Shown one piece after another: positions 12,421-24,300 of a stretch of DNA of 64,000 bases. The stretch's first letter is position 1. Every line of letters begins with the position of its first letter. This stretch comes from Euonymus europaeus (lineage: Eukaryota; Streptophyta; Magnoliopsida; Celastrales; Celastraceae): positions 19,883,001 through 19,947,000 of the forward strand of contig OY756961.1 of the NCBI GenBank assembly GCA_963580455.1. Direction: 5' to 3'. The notes beneath the pieces were generated by a model. The model was not told the DNA's origin. It ran no database searches and saw only the letters and a program-made list of their open reading frames with translations. The translations under genes were made by a program, and so were the position numbers.

Positions 12421-15413
12421 TAATTAAAAGGGATTATTATAGGAAAGTCATTAATTAGTAGTGATAGGAATTCCGTTTAGGTCGTACTTTTTTTCTTATT
12501 TACCTATAAGTCATATTTTTCTATTTACCAATGCAAGACTAAGAAATGATTTTTTTCAAATGGCAATAATGCCCTTGTTTTTGAATTGTGAGAAACAGAT
12601 CTCATCTCTCTATCCTCTCATCTATGTACTCTCTCTTAGCTTTATTCTCCCAGCTCTCTCATCTCTTCCAAAAGTCCATCTCTCTTCTCTCTCTCTCATC
12701 TCTTTCATATTCCGATTCTATGATAAGGCTCTAACGGCCCATTTCAGGAAGATATCCGACAAAGATAAATTTTTTTTTTACTCGAAGGTCTGGATTGTTT
12801 GGGTGACTCATTCTCTCTGTCATCTATCTCTATATATCTCTCTCTAAGGTTTGGGTTTAATGTACAAATATAGATCTGAAGAATTTTTGCTCAAAAGAAG
12901 AGATCGACGGAGAAAAGACTTTGTAGTCTCAAGTGAAAGTCTACCTATATGGATTTACATGACTTATAGTATATGAGGGGCTTGTAGTTTATACATGATT
13001 TTGATATTGTATGTGAATTTGATTTTGTCTATAAATTTGATAATTTCTATGGATTTGATACTGTTAATGATGTTGACATTATTTGAGAATGATGTTGACA
13101 TTATTTGAGAATGATGTTGGTACTATTTATAAATTTAATATTGCTTATGATGGATGACCATAATAGAACTACACGACCAAAATACCAAAACACATGACAG
13201 TACCAACACTTGAAACAATACCATAACATCAAACAATATCAATCATATTCTCAATTTATTCGTCCAGTACCACAACATTAAATAGTACCAATCATATTCA
13301 CATGTGGATAGCGTGATAAGTGAGTCATGTGTTAATGATATTGTTACAAAATTTAATACTGTTGTTGGTAATGATATTTGTTTCAAAACATGATACTTTC
13401 GTTGGTAATGATTTTGTTAATGATCTTGGTACTGTTTCTAAATCTAATATTGTTATTGGTAATTATATTATTTCAAAACTTTGTATTCTTTTTAGTAATG
13501 ATATTGTTAATAATGTTGATACTATTTTTTATTTTGATACTGTTGTTGATAATTTTATTGTTTCAAAACTTGGTACTATTGTCAGTAATGATGTTGGTAT
13601 TGTTTCTCAATTTGATATTATTGTTGGTAATAGTATTGTTGCAAAACTTGATAATGTTGTTGGTAATGATATTGTTAATGATATTCGTATTGTTTTTATT
13701 TTAATATTATTGTTAATAATGTTATTATTCCAAAGCTTGATACTGTTATTGGTAATGATACTAATATCATTATTGGTAATGATACTGAGAATGATGTTGG
13801 TATTGTAACTAAATTTGATATTATTGTTTGTAATAAAATTGTTACAAAATTTTATAGTGTTGTTGGTAATGATATTGTTAATGATGTTGGTATTATTTGT
13901 GAATTTGATACTGTGTACGATGACGATAATATACGAGTACTTTATGTTGATATTCTATAGAGAGGGGTTTATGGCTCATTTATATTAGGGAAAATGATCA
14001 ACGATTAGACACACAATGTTGAAATATGCATTCACATAAAAATTGATGGATGAACATTGTTGTTCACTTGTTTTGAATAGAAGAAAAAAATGTATGATAA
14101 TACCAGTATCAAATAATATGACAATGTTAATCTATCTGACAGTACTAATCGGTATAACAATACCATTTTATATCAGAGCTCGAACTAACCTAAAATTATA
14201 AAAAATATTCTATCAATTTACATGACAGTACCAACTTAATAGATAATATCAACTTAAATAGATAATATCCAATTTATTCTCCAAAATGAAGTTCATTACT
14301 TGTCATGATAAAATTATCTCCAGTCTCATCTTCGACATGACTGTATTTAAAATATCAAAATGGTCATGACAAAGAGGTGCATTATTAAGTAGACAATACC
14401 AAATTATCAAACACTATTAACACATTTCTCAGTGTCAAGATACCAACTAGTACCAACCACATACTAGCAATATCAAACATGAAAATATCAAGTATATAGT
14501 ACCAAAAAATCAACCAGTACCAACACATTTAACAGTACCAAAATACCAATTAGAATCAATCATATACGCATAAACAATATCAAATTTATTAATAACATCA
14601 AATTGATTAACAATATGAAATTAAAATATAGTATCAAATTCATAAACAGTTTCAAAATTACAATATCAAATTTATTAATAATAACAAATTCACAAAGTAT
14701 CAAATTCACAGACAATATTGAAGTAAAAACAGTAGCAACCGTATTTTTACAACAAGGAGTCCGTACCAACAGTTTCAAAAAATTCACAAACTCCAACAAC
14801 AAATAGTGTCGAAATCATAAACAACACCAACAACAGATAATATTAAATTCATTAACAAATAACAAATTCGCAGACAATATCGAATTCATAGATAGTACCA
14901 ATAATATTTTCACAAAAAAGAGTCAGTATCAAAAATTTCAAAAAATTCACAAACAGTATCAAAATCATAGACAGTGTCAACTGTATTCTCAAACAAGAAA
15001 CATGACAATATCAATAATTATAGATCTTGTAAAAAAACATTGATCTTGAAAAAAGAACTAAAGATTTTGGAAAAAAAATAACTGAAGATATTGAAAAAAG
15101 AATTATAGATCTTGAAAAAAGATGATGAAATTTAAAAAAAAACTACAAATCTAGAGAGAGAGACTATAATATTCTATAAAAATAGGAACTTATCCTTGTG
15201 ATTGTGCCAAAAAATTTGAGGTTTTAGTGAGAGAAAGTGAGAAAATGAGAATGTAGGGGGAGAGAGACAAAATAACTACAAAATTTTTGAATTTTAAAAT
15301 CTTTAGGATATTAAAAATTCCATATTACTAGATTTGTAATAAATGAAAAATTATGACTAAATAATAAACCGTGCAATCAGTGATGGCCCGCTATGAATTA
15401 TCCCTAATTAAAA
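12421..15413. mobile_element. Mutator-like foldback element with 9-bp target duplication
   Basis: The element spans 12430-15404 (2975 bp) and is flanked by perfect 9-bp direct repeats taattaaaa at 12421-12429 and 15405-15413, the duplication length typical of Mutator-like elements. Its ends are inverted: GGGATTATTATAG on the left, and GGGATAATTCATAG when the right end is read on the other strand. The similarity continues inwards imperfectly (CT-rich left, AG-rich right; GT-rich repeats at 12980-13930 facing AC-rich repeats at 14100-15060). The whole element is thus a diverged inverted repeat of about 1.4 kb per arm around 14.0 kb. The inner arms consist of degenerate short repeats (gttggtaatgatattgtt and variants). 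No transposase-like frame is present, so it is non-autonomous. It sits in the promoter region of the NOP2 gene. Confidence 0.85.
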
Positions 15414-15699
15414 TAAATAATCTTTTTAAGAGACATTGACGCTGGTGCTTTAGCCTTTAGGACATGTTTGGGCCTCTCCGTCCAAATTCGCATATTTGTG
15501 CTACTGCCTCTCCTAAATGGTTGGGCCTCACAATTGTTACAAATATGGGCCTTTTTCCCACTTAAACGGTGTCTCAGTCTCTCTCTCCTTCGGTAGGGTT
15601 TATCTAGGGTTTCTACTTGTACATGTGATGCTTCAACGCCTTTTCTGAAAATCAATCGAAACGAAAGAATTAGAACCCTAATTTCGATTTTGAGCTTCG

Positions 15700-18600
15700 A
15701 TGGGGCCAGATACTGCGCTTGATAAAAAGAAGAAGGGCCCAAAATCTCAGAAGCCACTGGAGCAACCTAAGAAGAAACAGAAAAAGGATTTGTTCATTGC
15801 TAGAAAACGCCCCAAGAAATTGGAGGTTTTTGATACTTTTGATAGCTCAAATGAAGAGGTAGAAGAAGAACAAGAGAAGGGGCAGAAATTTGATGTTGCA
15901 AAGAAGAAAAAGGGCTCTAAGTCAAAGAATAATAGTAAGCAACTGAAAGCCAAGATTTTTGCTGAGAAAGATGAAGATTCCAGTGAAGAAGTAGATGATG
16001 ATGAAGATGATATGGTGGAAGAAGAAGAAGAAGAAGGAGAACATGAAGAGTCAGGTTCTGGCTCAGAGTTGTTCTCTGAGGATGATGATGATCCCTTGGC
16101 AGATGATTTCCTACAAGGAGGAAGTGACGAAAATGAAGGTATTTTTGTGGTTTTTTTCTCCTTTCCTGTGTTAACTGCTTCAGTTGCATTGGTTTTGATT
16201 GATTGATTGAGAGGTTGTTGCCGTTGTTGTATTGATTCAATGGCTAGAGGAGGATTCGGGGTCTGATTCTGATGAATCTGAATCTGATATCGAGAAGAAA
16301 GCAAGAGCTATTGATGATGAAAGGGCGAGGCAGGAAAAGGAAGCAGAGGAGGAAATGCAGCTTAACATTAAAGAGGAATCTGATGAGTTCAGATTGCCTA
16401 CTAAAGAGGTTTGACTTAGATTTGTCTTGGTTCGTTTTATGTTAACTCTCAGTGTTCGTTTCTTTGAAGTTGTCATCTTTACATGGTAACTCACTTAGGA
16501 GCTTGAAGAAGAGGCGCACCAACCCCCTGATCTTCATAACCTTAAAAGGAGGATAACTGAAAGTAGGTGATGTTTTTATCGTATTCGTATGTATGCATTT
16601 ATTTTGTAACTGCTTTGGTAATTGACTTTCTTGGTATTTATTGTGTTTTTTTGGTAGTTATAAGGGTGCTTTCAAGTTTTAAGGAATTGAAGCAAGAGGG
16701 AAAAACAAGGAAGGATTACATAGAGCAACTTAAAGTGGATTTAATGTCATACTATGGCTACAACGAGTTCCTTATTGGAGTTTTGATTGATGTAATTGAT
16801 AAATCTATTGCTTGCTACATCGTGTCTTTTTCATGGCTGGCTCCATCTTTATAGCTTGTTAATATCTTCTTAATTTTAACAGATGTTTCCTGTTGTTGAG
16901 GTTAAAGAACTCATAGAATCTTTTGAACAACCTCGACCTGTGTCTTTGCGTACTAACACCTTAAAGGTAAAATGAAGTTTTGTATCACTTCTATCTGTTC
17001 TACAAATTTTTGGATGATTAGTGTTTGATGTTCAGCTGCTTGATTTGAGTGTACTTTATTTTCTGTACATAGACGCGAAGACGAGATTTGGCTGGGGTTC
17101 TCTTAAACAGAGGAGTCAATTTAGATCCTTTGAACAAGTGGTCAAAGGTAAAAGGCATTCCCTTGTGAGGTCATATGGGTACATCTGCATGCATGTGGGT
17201 GAGGTGTTTTATGTTATGTTGTTGAGATCTTATAGACCATGTTGTTAAACAGAGGAGTCAATTTAGATCCTTTGAACAAGTGGTCAAAGGTAAAAGGCAT
17301 TCCCTTGTGAGGTCATATGGGTACATCTGCATGCATGTGGGTGAGGTGTTTTATGTTATGTTGTTGAGATCTTATAGACCATGTTGTTACATGGCAGGTT
17401 GGTCTGGTTGTGTATGACTCACAAGTGCCAATTGGTGCAACTCCTGAATACATGGCTGGCTTCTATATGGTATATGTTTTCATTAGTTCTTCAAATCCAT
17501 GTTTGGCAATCCATCCTGTTTCCATTTGATATATACTTAGGGCTGGCATTTTTTTCTATTCACAGTTGCAAAGTGCAAGCTCCTTTTTGCCAGTGATGGC
17601 CCTTGCTCCTCAGGAAAAGGAACGAATTGTTGATGTGGCGTAAGTGATTGTTCTTTAAATATGAATATCTGTACACCATTTCAATGTTCATCTATCTATT
17701 GATATTTGATATATTCTCTCTGTTTTACTTTCTTTTTTTCTTTTTTTTTTTATATATGCTCTCTTTTAATGGTAATATATGTGTATTTCAGGGCTGCACC
17801 TGGCGGTAAAACGACTTATATCGCAGCCCTCATGAAGAATAGCGGTATGTGTTTATTTTTGATCAATTTGATTGATTTTGTTGTCATGATGTTTTTGGTG
17901 CTTTATATAGCCATTTCTTAATCTTTGGCTTGCAATGTGAACATTAAGAACCCACAATTTTTTATTATTATTATTATATATGTATGGAGAGAGTGAGAGA
18001 GACCTGTGTTTTTTGAGCAGAACAAACCGAAATAGGTCAATTAGGAAATTACAAGTATTAAGGGCTTTCTCCCCATTTCCGTCCAGAAAGCATAATAGAT
18101 AGTGCCAATATGCTGTTACTTTTCAATAGCGAATCCATAGTGCTGTATTTTGTTTGTTTCATGGTGGTCTAGCACAGTACCTATTTTTCCCATAAGATTT
18201 TTCTAAGCTTTCAGGCATTGTGGGATGCTTAATTTCTAGCATATATGCAAAGATGTTCCCCTTGGATGTTTCATTTCCATAAGAACAACTGAACAACTGA
18301 TTTCTTGCAGTAGTGGAATATTTTGTTGATAACTTGCTGTATCCATGTGCCTTGAATGTCGGTGCTAGTGTCCTACAGAGTATGGAAGGATGATGAATGA
18401 ATTTTAATATGCACATGACCATTTTATGATACAATCCGTGTCTACTTCCCTTGGTGGTGTATGCTGTACAATATTCAATTTTGACTTGTTGCTCTTAAGT
18501 TTTATGTGCTCTTGCTATTGTTCCAGGATTAATTTATGCAAATGAGATGAAGGTCCCAAGACTTAAGTCACTAACTGCAAATTTGCACCGAATGGGGGTG

Positions 18601-20372
18601 ACAAACACTATAGTTTGTAACTACGATGGAAGGGAGGTTAGCTTCTTGATGCAAATTTTCTTTAGTTCTTAACAAAATTTGAGTATCAAGCACTGTTTCT
18701 ATTGGCAACCACTGGTTTGTTCAATCAGCATGTATACCAGCTTTTCTTTATCTCCCAAAATTTCAGCTACCCAAGGTTTTGGGTCAAAACACAGTTGACA
18801 GAGTTTTGTTGGATGCTCCTTGTAGTGGCACTGGGGTAAGCAACTATGATTAAATTTGTTTAAGATAGTATTTTTCAATAATTTCTACTTGGCAAAAACT
18901 AAACTAGTTGTGCTCATCTTCAGGTCATTTCTAAAGATGAGTCGGTTAAAATTTCGAAAAGTTTAGAAGATATACAAAAATGTGTTGTTTTGCAGAAGGT
19001 TTGTTTGCTCATTGATTAAAGCCTTTCGAGTTGAATTGATGAACTACTAAATTTTGTTATTTCATTTGGGAGCTACACTGGCCACCTGTATGAGCTAATT
19101 ATTCATCCATACCTGGTTCTTTCAAATTTTATTATATATAGGTCCACAAAGCATTCTATATCAATGTTATCATTTCAACTTGGTTTTACATCGTTAAATT
19201 CACTCAAGTTTCTGTGGTTTTACCTTTAGGAATTGATCCTTGCTGCAATTGACATGGTTGATGCCAATTCAAAATCTGGGGGTTACGTAGTGTATTCCAC
19301 TTGCTCCATAATGGTTGCAGAGGTTTGTTTATGAGGCTGCCCTTCTTGTATTTCTGTTATGCTGGGCACTTATATATTTACTTTCCGTTTCTTTTTTCTT
19401 GTCTTAACCCATTAACTCGCAGAATGAAGCAGTCATTGATTATGCTTTAAAAAGGAGGAATGTTAAACTTGTACCGTGTGGCCTTGACTTTGGGCGTCCA
19501 GGGTAATGTTGAATTATGATTGCTCTACTCTGTAATTTAGGGAAACGTTGCAGATTTATAAAATGATGTTCCAAGCCTCTTTTATAGGTTTGTCCGATTC
19601 AGGGAACACCGCTTTCACCCATCATTAGAAAAGACTAGACGATTCTACCCTCATGTCCACAACCTGGATGGTTTTTTTGTGGCAAAGGTATATCTTGACC
19701 TTGGGCATCCTCTTGCTTCTTATGAAAAAGTAAACATCTCCATTGGTTCTTTTTAAGCAGTATAAATAGTCAAATATATGAAGCTTTTTGTAGGTATGCC
19801 TCTTAAATTTGTTAAGTTTGGCAAAATGTTTAGATTGTTCAACTTTTGACCTTATTACCAGCCTCTGGATATTTTAATGAGTTTCTGGATCCCTTTCACT
19901 TTGCTTTTGCAGTTGAAGAAAATGAGCAATGCAAAACCAACTTCATTACCTTCTGATCCTATAGAATCTGTGGAGCAAGCTCCCGAGCCAAATGAGATCA
20001 AGAGAAAAAATAAAACTGTTGAGAATTTGCCAAAAATAGGTGTTTCAAAAGCAAAAAAGGTCTTGACTAATACCGGTGATGCCAATGGGAATATGGAGTT
20101 CCCATCCAAAACCAAGAAGGGAACAAAAAGGAAATTCCCTCCTCCAGAGGAAATCTCCAAAGTGAGGTGAGAAAATATCCCCTTTTTTATCCAGACTTTT
20201 TGTTCCGATTAATTGTCATGATGTAGCTGTAAAATACTCGCTGTATTGGTTGCAAATGGTACATGACCGATACTGTAAATCATTTTTCAACTATTGCAGA
20301 GAAAACAAGAGACAGGACTTGAGGGAAAAGAAAAGGATGGCAACAGGCAAGAAGAGTGGAAAAAGAGGATGA
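15700..20372 (+). CDS. NOP2: 25S rRNA (cytosine-C5)-methyltransferase, NOP2/OLI2 type
   Basis: Seventeen GT-AG exons: 15700-16138, 16248-16408, 16499-16562, 16658-16791, 16883-16966, 17073-17147, 17398-17469, 17566-17639, 17792-17844, 18527-18636, 18767-18835, 18924-18998, 19230-19322, 19423-19502, 19588-19687, 19913-20166, 20300-20372. They total 2010 bp (669 aa), the usual plant NOP2 length, with all phases matching. Nucleolar NOP2 enzymes methylate a cytosine of large-subunit rRNA with S-adenosylmethionine and are needed for 60S assembly. Residues 1-170 are Lys- and Asp/Glu-rich. The RsmB/NOP core follows: SAM loop AAAPGGKT near 368-375, DAPCSGTG with Cys about 441, and YSTCSI with the catalytic Cys about 495. 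The C-terminal 110 residues are basic. The start is the first ATG after a leader. A 142-bp duplication overlaps exon 6. It resembles Arabidopsis OLI2/NOP2A. Confidence 0.95.
17105..17388 (+). repeat. Perfect 142-bp tandem duplication across the exon 6 / intron 6 boundary of NOP2
   Basis: 17105-17246 and 17247-17388 are identical by eye. Each copy holds the last 43 bases of exon 6, its GT donor and the first part of intron 6. The second copy sits inside the intron and supplies a second, identical donor at 17290. If that donor were used, the transcript would gain 142 bases, shift frame and meet a stop. The first donor keeps the reading frame. Confidence 0.9.
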
Positions 20373-21317
20373 CCAGTTGTGTAACACAAGAAGCACAGTA
20401 CGTAACGCAAGAAGCGCAGTTAGTAAACTAAAAACACAAATATCTCTGTTCTGCATGGAACGGTCGGTGGCATTGCATCAAAATGGGATTGAAGAGGACA
20501 CCAAAGTAAGAAGATAGGCGTCTGTGACGTAGGCAAAACTAAACTGAGGAATCAATCTGCTGATCAAGTTCCTTGATGGTTCTCCAGTGATGTCTTGTTT
20601 TAGTTATTTGTGATGCCTAATTTCTTTATGAATGTGAAACATTGGACTTGTACCTGTACTATTACTCCGGGAATTTTTGTAATTTATTTTCCTTTGTTTG
20701 TCAATTAATGAGTACCTATTAGATTATTTATTTACCAATATCAAGGAAGAGTGATTTTTACCATCAAAATGAAGGCTTTTACGATTATGGTTCAAATTTT
20801 GGATTATGGTTTCTGGATTAGTAAGGCTCAGATTTTAGGGTTTCAGCTACATTTATCCTTTCCCTTGTATGTTTGAGTTCACCTCTAGGGTCTAGGGTTT
20901 ATCTTACAAGCTCTACAGTTCTGCTTATCTGTGAGTTTCTGATAGCTTTCTTCATTTTTCCTTCCATTACTTTTTTGAATTTCATATCTTCTAAGGGAAT
21001 TTTCTGCGTGCTAAGATTCTTCATGGGAAATCTGGACAATTTACTTCCTCTCTCGGAGTGAGATTTGAATTTACATTGATTCCAGCTCTAGTCTGCTTAT
21101 TTCCACATGCTTCTGCGTACTTGACAATGACCTTTTGAGTTCTGATACGCATAATTGAAGCTTGAGTGATTGAGTACTTTTTCTTTGTGTCATTTGGATC
21201 AGATGGGTATTGATCATCAACCTAAAAGTGAAGGAACAAGCTGCTTCTGGGACACCAAAAAAGTGCATGGGCCCTTAGGCCTGCCACAAGCAGTATTCCA
21301 CTGATGAAGATGAAGGC
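20373..21317 (+). other. NOP2 3' untranslated region and spacer
   Basis: The sequence after the NOP2 stop looks like 3' UTR to about 20.74 kb (T-rich, ending near attaatgagtacctattag). No further gene is recognised before the retroelement relic starting at 21318. Confidence 0.5.
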
Positions 21318-24300
21318 TGTCAGTTAAAAAATGCCTACAATCATGTACGAAGGGTGAAGATGAAGTCTGCGCGTCAAGCTGGTCCAGCTGTTGAAGCTTT
21401 TAGTATTTATTTGTTTATCTTTCATATATTAATCTTTTGTATTGTTGGATCTTTGTTTGCCTTGTTTTGTTGGTCTAGGGCTCTCTTTCGCGTTCCTTTT
21501 AGATTTGGTTGTCTGTGTGAGGTGGGGTATAAATGAACAAATGAGGGTATCCTCTCTACTTTCAAGAATTTGTTGATTGCAATCTGTGTTATAGTCTTCA
21601 AATTCGACCTTAAGATTCGCGGTTTCCATCATTAGTGCTTTCATTTAGAGGGTCCACTCAACCTTCTTGCAGAAGCCATGATTAAACTTGACTCTTGGAG
21701 GATAATGGCAATGCACAAAGAACGGATCAAGAACCTGGAGGCTAGTGTGCTAGCGATGAGCTCGGAGATGCAATCTAGTCTGGCTGGGTTAGAACATATT
21801 TTACTACAGAAGCCGGGAACTAAGGAGTTGAGAAACAAAAGGAAGAGCAAGGATCGATTACTGTAGTCATCTGAAAATGATACACAAGACGATGACTCTA
21901 GTTCTGGGAGAGAATCTACAGATGGTGAGGCAAACTCAAAGAAAGTATGACCGAGAAAAAGGACCATAAGTTGAAGATGGTCTTTCCAATTTTCAAGGGA
22001 AAGGACCCGATCTCATGGTTAAGTCGTGCGAATAATTAGTTCGCCTTTTATGGGCTTGACCGTGTTGATAAGGCGCAATATGCAACTTTTTTCTTAAAAG
22101 GGGAAGCAAATATTTGGTGCAGTGGGTCACACAAATTTATGAGGAAAAGTACAAGCAGATCAAATGGAAGCATTTTGAGAAGGAGTTGCTGATCAGGTTC
22201 GGACCTACAGAGTATACTAATTATGATTTGGCTTTGTCAAAGGTTAAAAAATTGGGAGTTTGTGAGATGATCATAAAGAGTATGAAAAGTTGACTACTAG
22301 AGTTCCATGATTGGTTTGAGAAAGCTCAACTTGGGGCTTATATAAGGGGGTTGAAACCTGAGTTGGCCAAAGCATTTCAGGTTGCGAAGCCTAAGACTGT
22401 ACGACAGATCATAAAGACTAAAAGAATGGAGGATGAACACATCGCAAATGCGCGACGGGGTTGGCATGGAGAGAATGCATGAGATGGTACTTCTACATCC
22501 CCAATCATCACCAATTCTACAAAATTAAAATCATTATCGAGTGGGGTAAACAAATTGACTTGGGATGAAATGCAAAAGAAACGAGAAAAAGGCTATGTTT
22601 TAACAGTGACGAGAAGTTCACTCCAAGGCATAGATGTAAGGTGTCTCAAGTATTCCTGCTAGAACTAGTTGAAAGGGTGGAAGAAAAGGATTGTCAGTTG
22701 GAGTTGGGTGAAGTAGACGCTTCTTTTGTGGAAAATGAGCTGCAAATTTTGGTGAATGCTATTGCAGGAATCAAGGGACCTAGAACCATGAGAATATAAG
22801 TTTGGGTTGGCAATTGATCTTTGGCGATGTTGATTGATAATGGGTCATCCCTCAATTTTATCAATTGTGATGTAGCAGGGAAACTCCAGCTACCTATTAC
22901 CCCTATTGAAAGCCTTTGAGATGCACGTTGCTAATGGCGATAAGCTAACTTGTGAAGAGTTGTATAAAAATGTCCCGATCCGAATCCAATGTATACAAAT
23001 GTTCGTTGATCTTTATAGCTTTCCTCTAGTTGGGAATGATATTGTGTTGGTGTACAATGGTTAGAAGGTTGGGGAAGGTGGTTTCAGATTATGGGAAACA
23101 GTCTATGGAGTTTGCTTGGGGAGATGGCTGGGTGAAGTTTCGAATGGCGGCTGAATTATAGGACTCAGTTGAGATTATGGAAGTTAAGTCCATGGAGAAG
23201 ATAATGAGAGAATAATAAGAGGAGGGGCTCAATGTTTTGCTCTTTATATCGACGCCATTATAGTGAATGAAGAAGCACCACAAGACCGATTTTTACACAG
23301 TGATGTTCAACACTCACTACATGAGTTTGCTCAAGTATCGGAAGAACCACATGACATACCTCTGAAACGAGAATTTGATCACAATATACCATTATAGGTG
23401 GGGTCTCAACTAGTGAATATTGGTCAGTATAGATATGCTCGTTTTTAGAAGTAAAAAATTGAACATCAAGTTAAAGAAATGTTAAAAAAGGGTATGATTG
23501 GATTAAGCACTATCATATTATCCTCTCCCATCCTATTGGTGAAAAAGAAGGATGGCACGCACTGATTATCGAACACTTAATGGAGTGACAATTAAAGATC
23601 GGTTTCCCATACTTATTGTGGATTATATGTTAGATAAGCTTAGAGGAGTTAGATTTTTTTTTCTTAAATTAGACTTGCGCTGTAACACCCCGAATCGTCG
23701 GATGACTTACGTGACAGGGTAAAACAAGTTAGATGGTATTTATTATGATTTTTGGTGGGCAATAATGTGTGTTAAGTGGGATCAGAATATTTTCATCAAT
23801 TCTATATGGGAAATAAAAATGATGAGAACCAAAATTATAACAATGGGAATTAAAATGAAATCACTAAGAATTTAGGAAGTTAGAAATAGAATAGAAAAAC
23901 AATTACAGGTGATGGCAGAATTGTAAATAGAGGAGGGTGGCACGTGTAATTAAATAAGATATGGGAGGGTAGGAAGGTAAATTTGCAGTAAAACAAATAA
24001 CATAAAATAAAAACTGGTTGGCACGAAAATCGAGACAACCAAAACCCTAAACAAACGGTGACCGGGTTAATGGAGGCGACGGCGTGACGAAAGGCGCGAT
24101 TTTTGATCCGGTGACGAATCAAGGAACTAGAGACACCAGAAGGACGGTAAGGATGAGACGAAACCAATGGTACCATTTTCGGATGGAAAGGAGCTTATCT
24201 TCCCCGTCAATGGAGGGAGAACGCGCGCGGTGCCGTGGTCTTGAGGACGTCAATTCGCCGTAAGTCGGCCATCTCTCAGGTAAACGAAACCGGCGCTGTA

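Noticed and set aside
13320..13808. 162-codon open frame rich in Val, Asn and Asp
   Set aside because: It arises from the degenerate gttggtaatgatattgtt repeats of the Mutator-like element.
15747..16304. 185-codon minus-strand frame opposite NOP2 exon 1
   Set aside because: It is the complement of the acidic/Lys-rich coding sequence (poly-Ser and Phe runs) and has no independent support.
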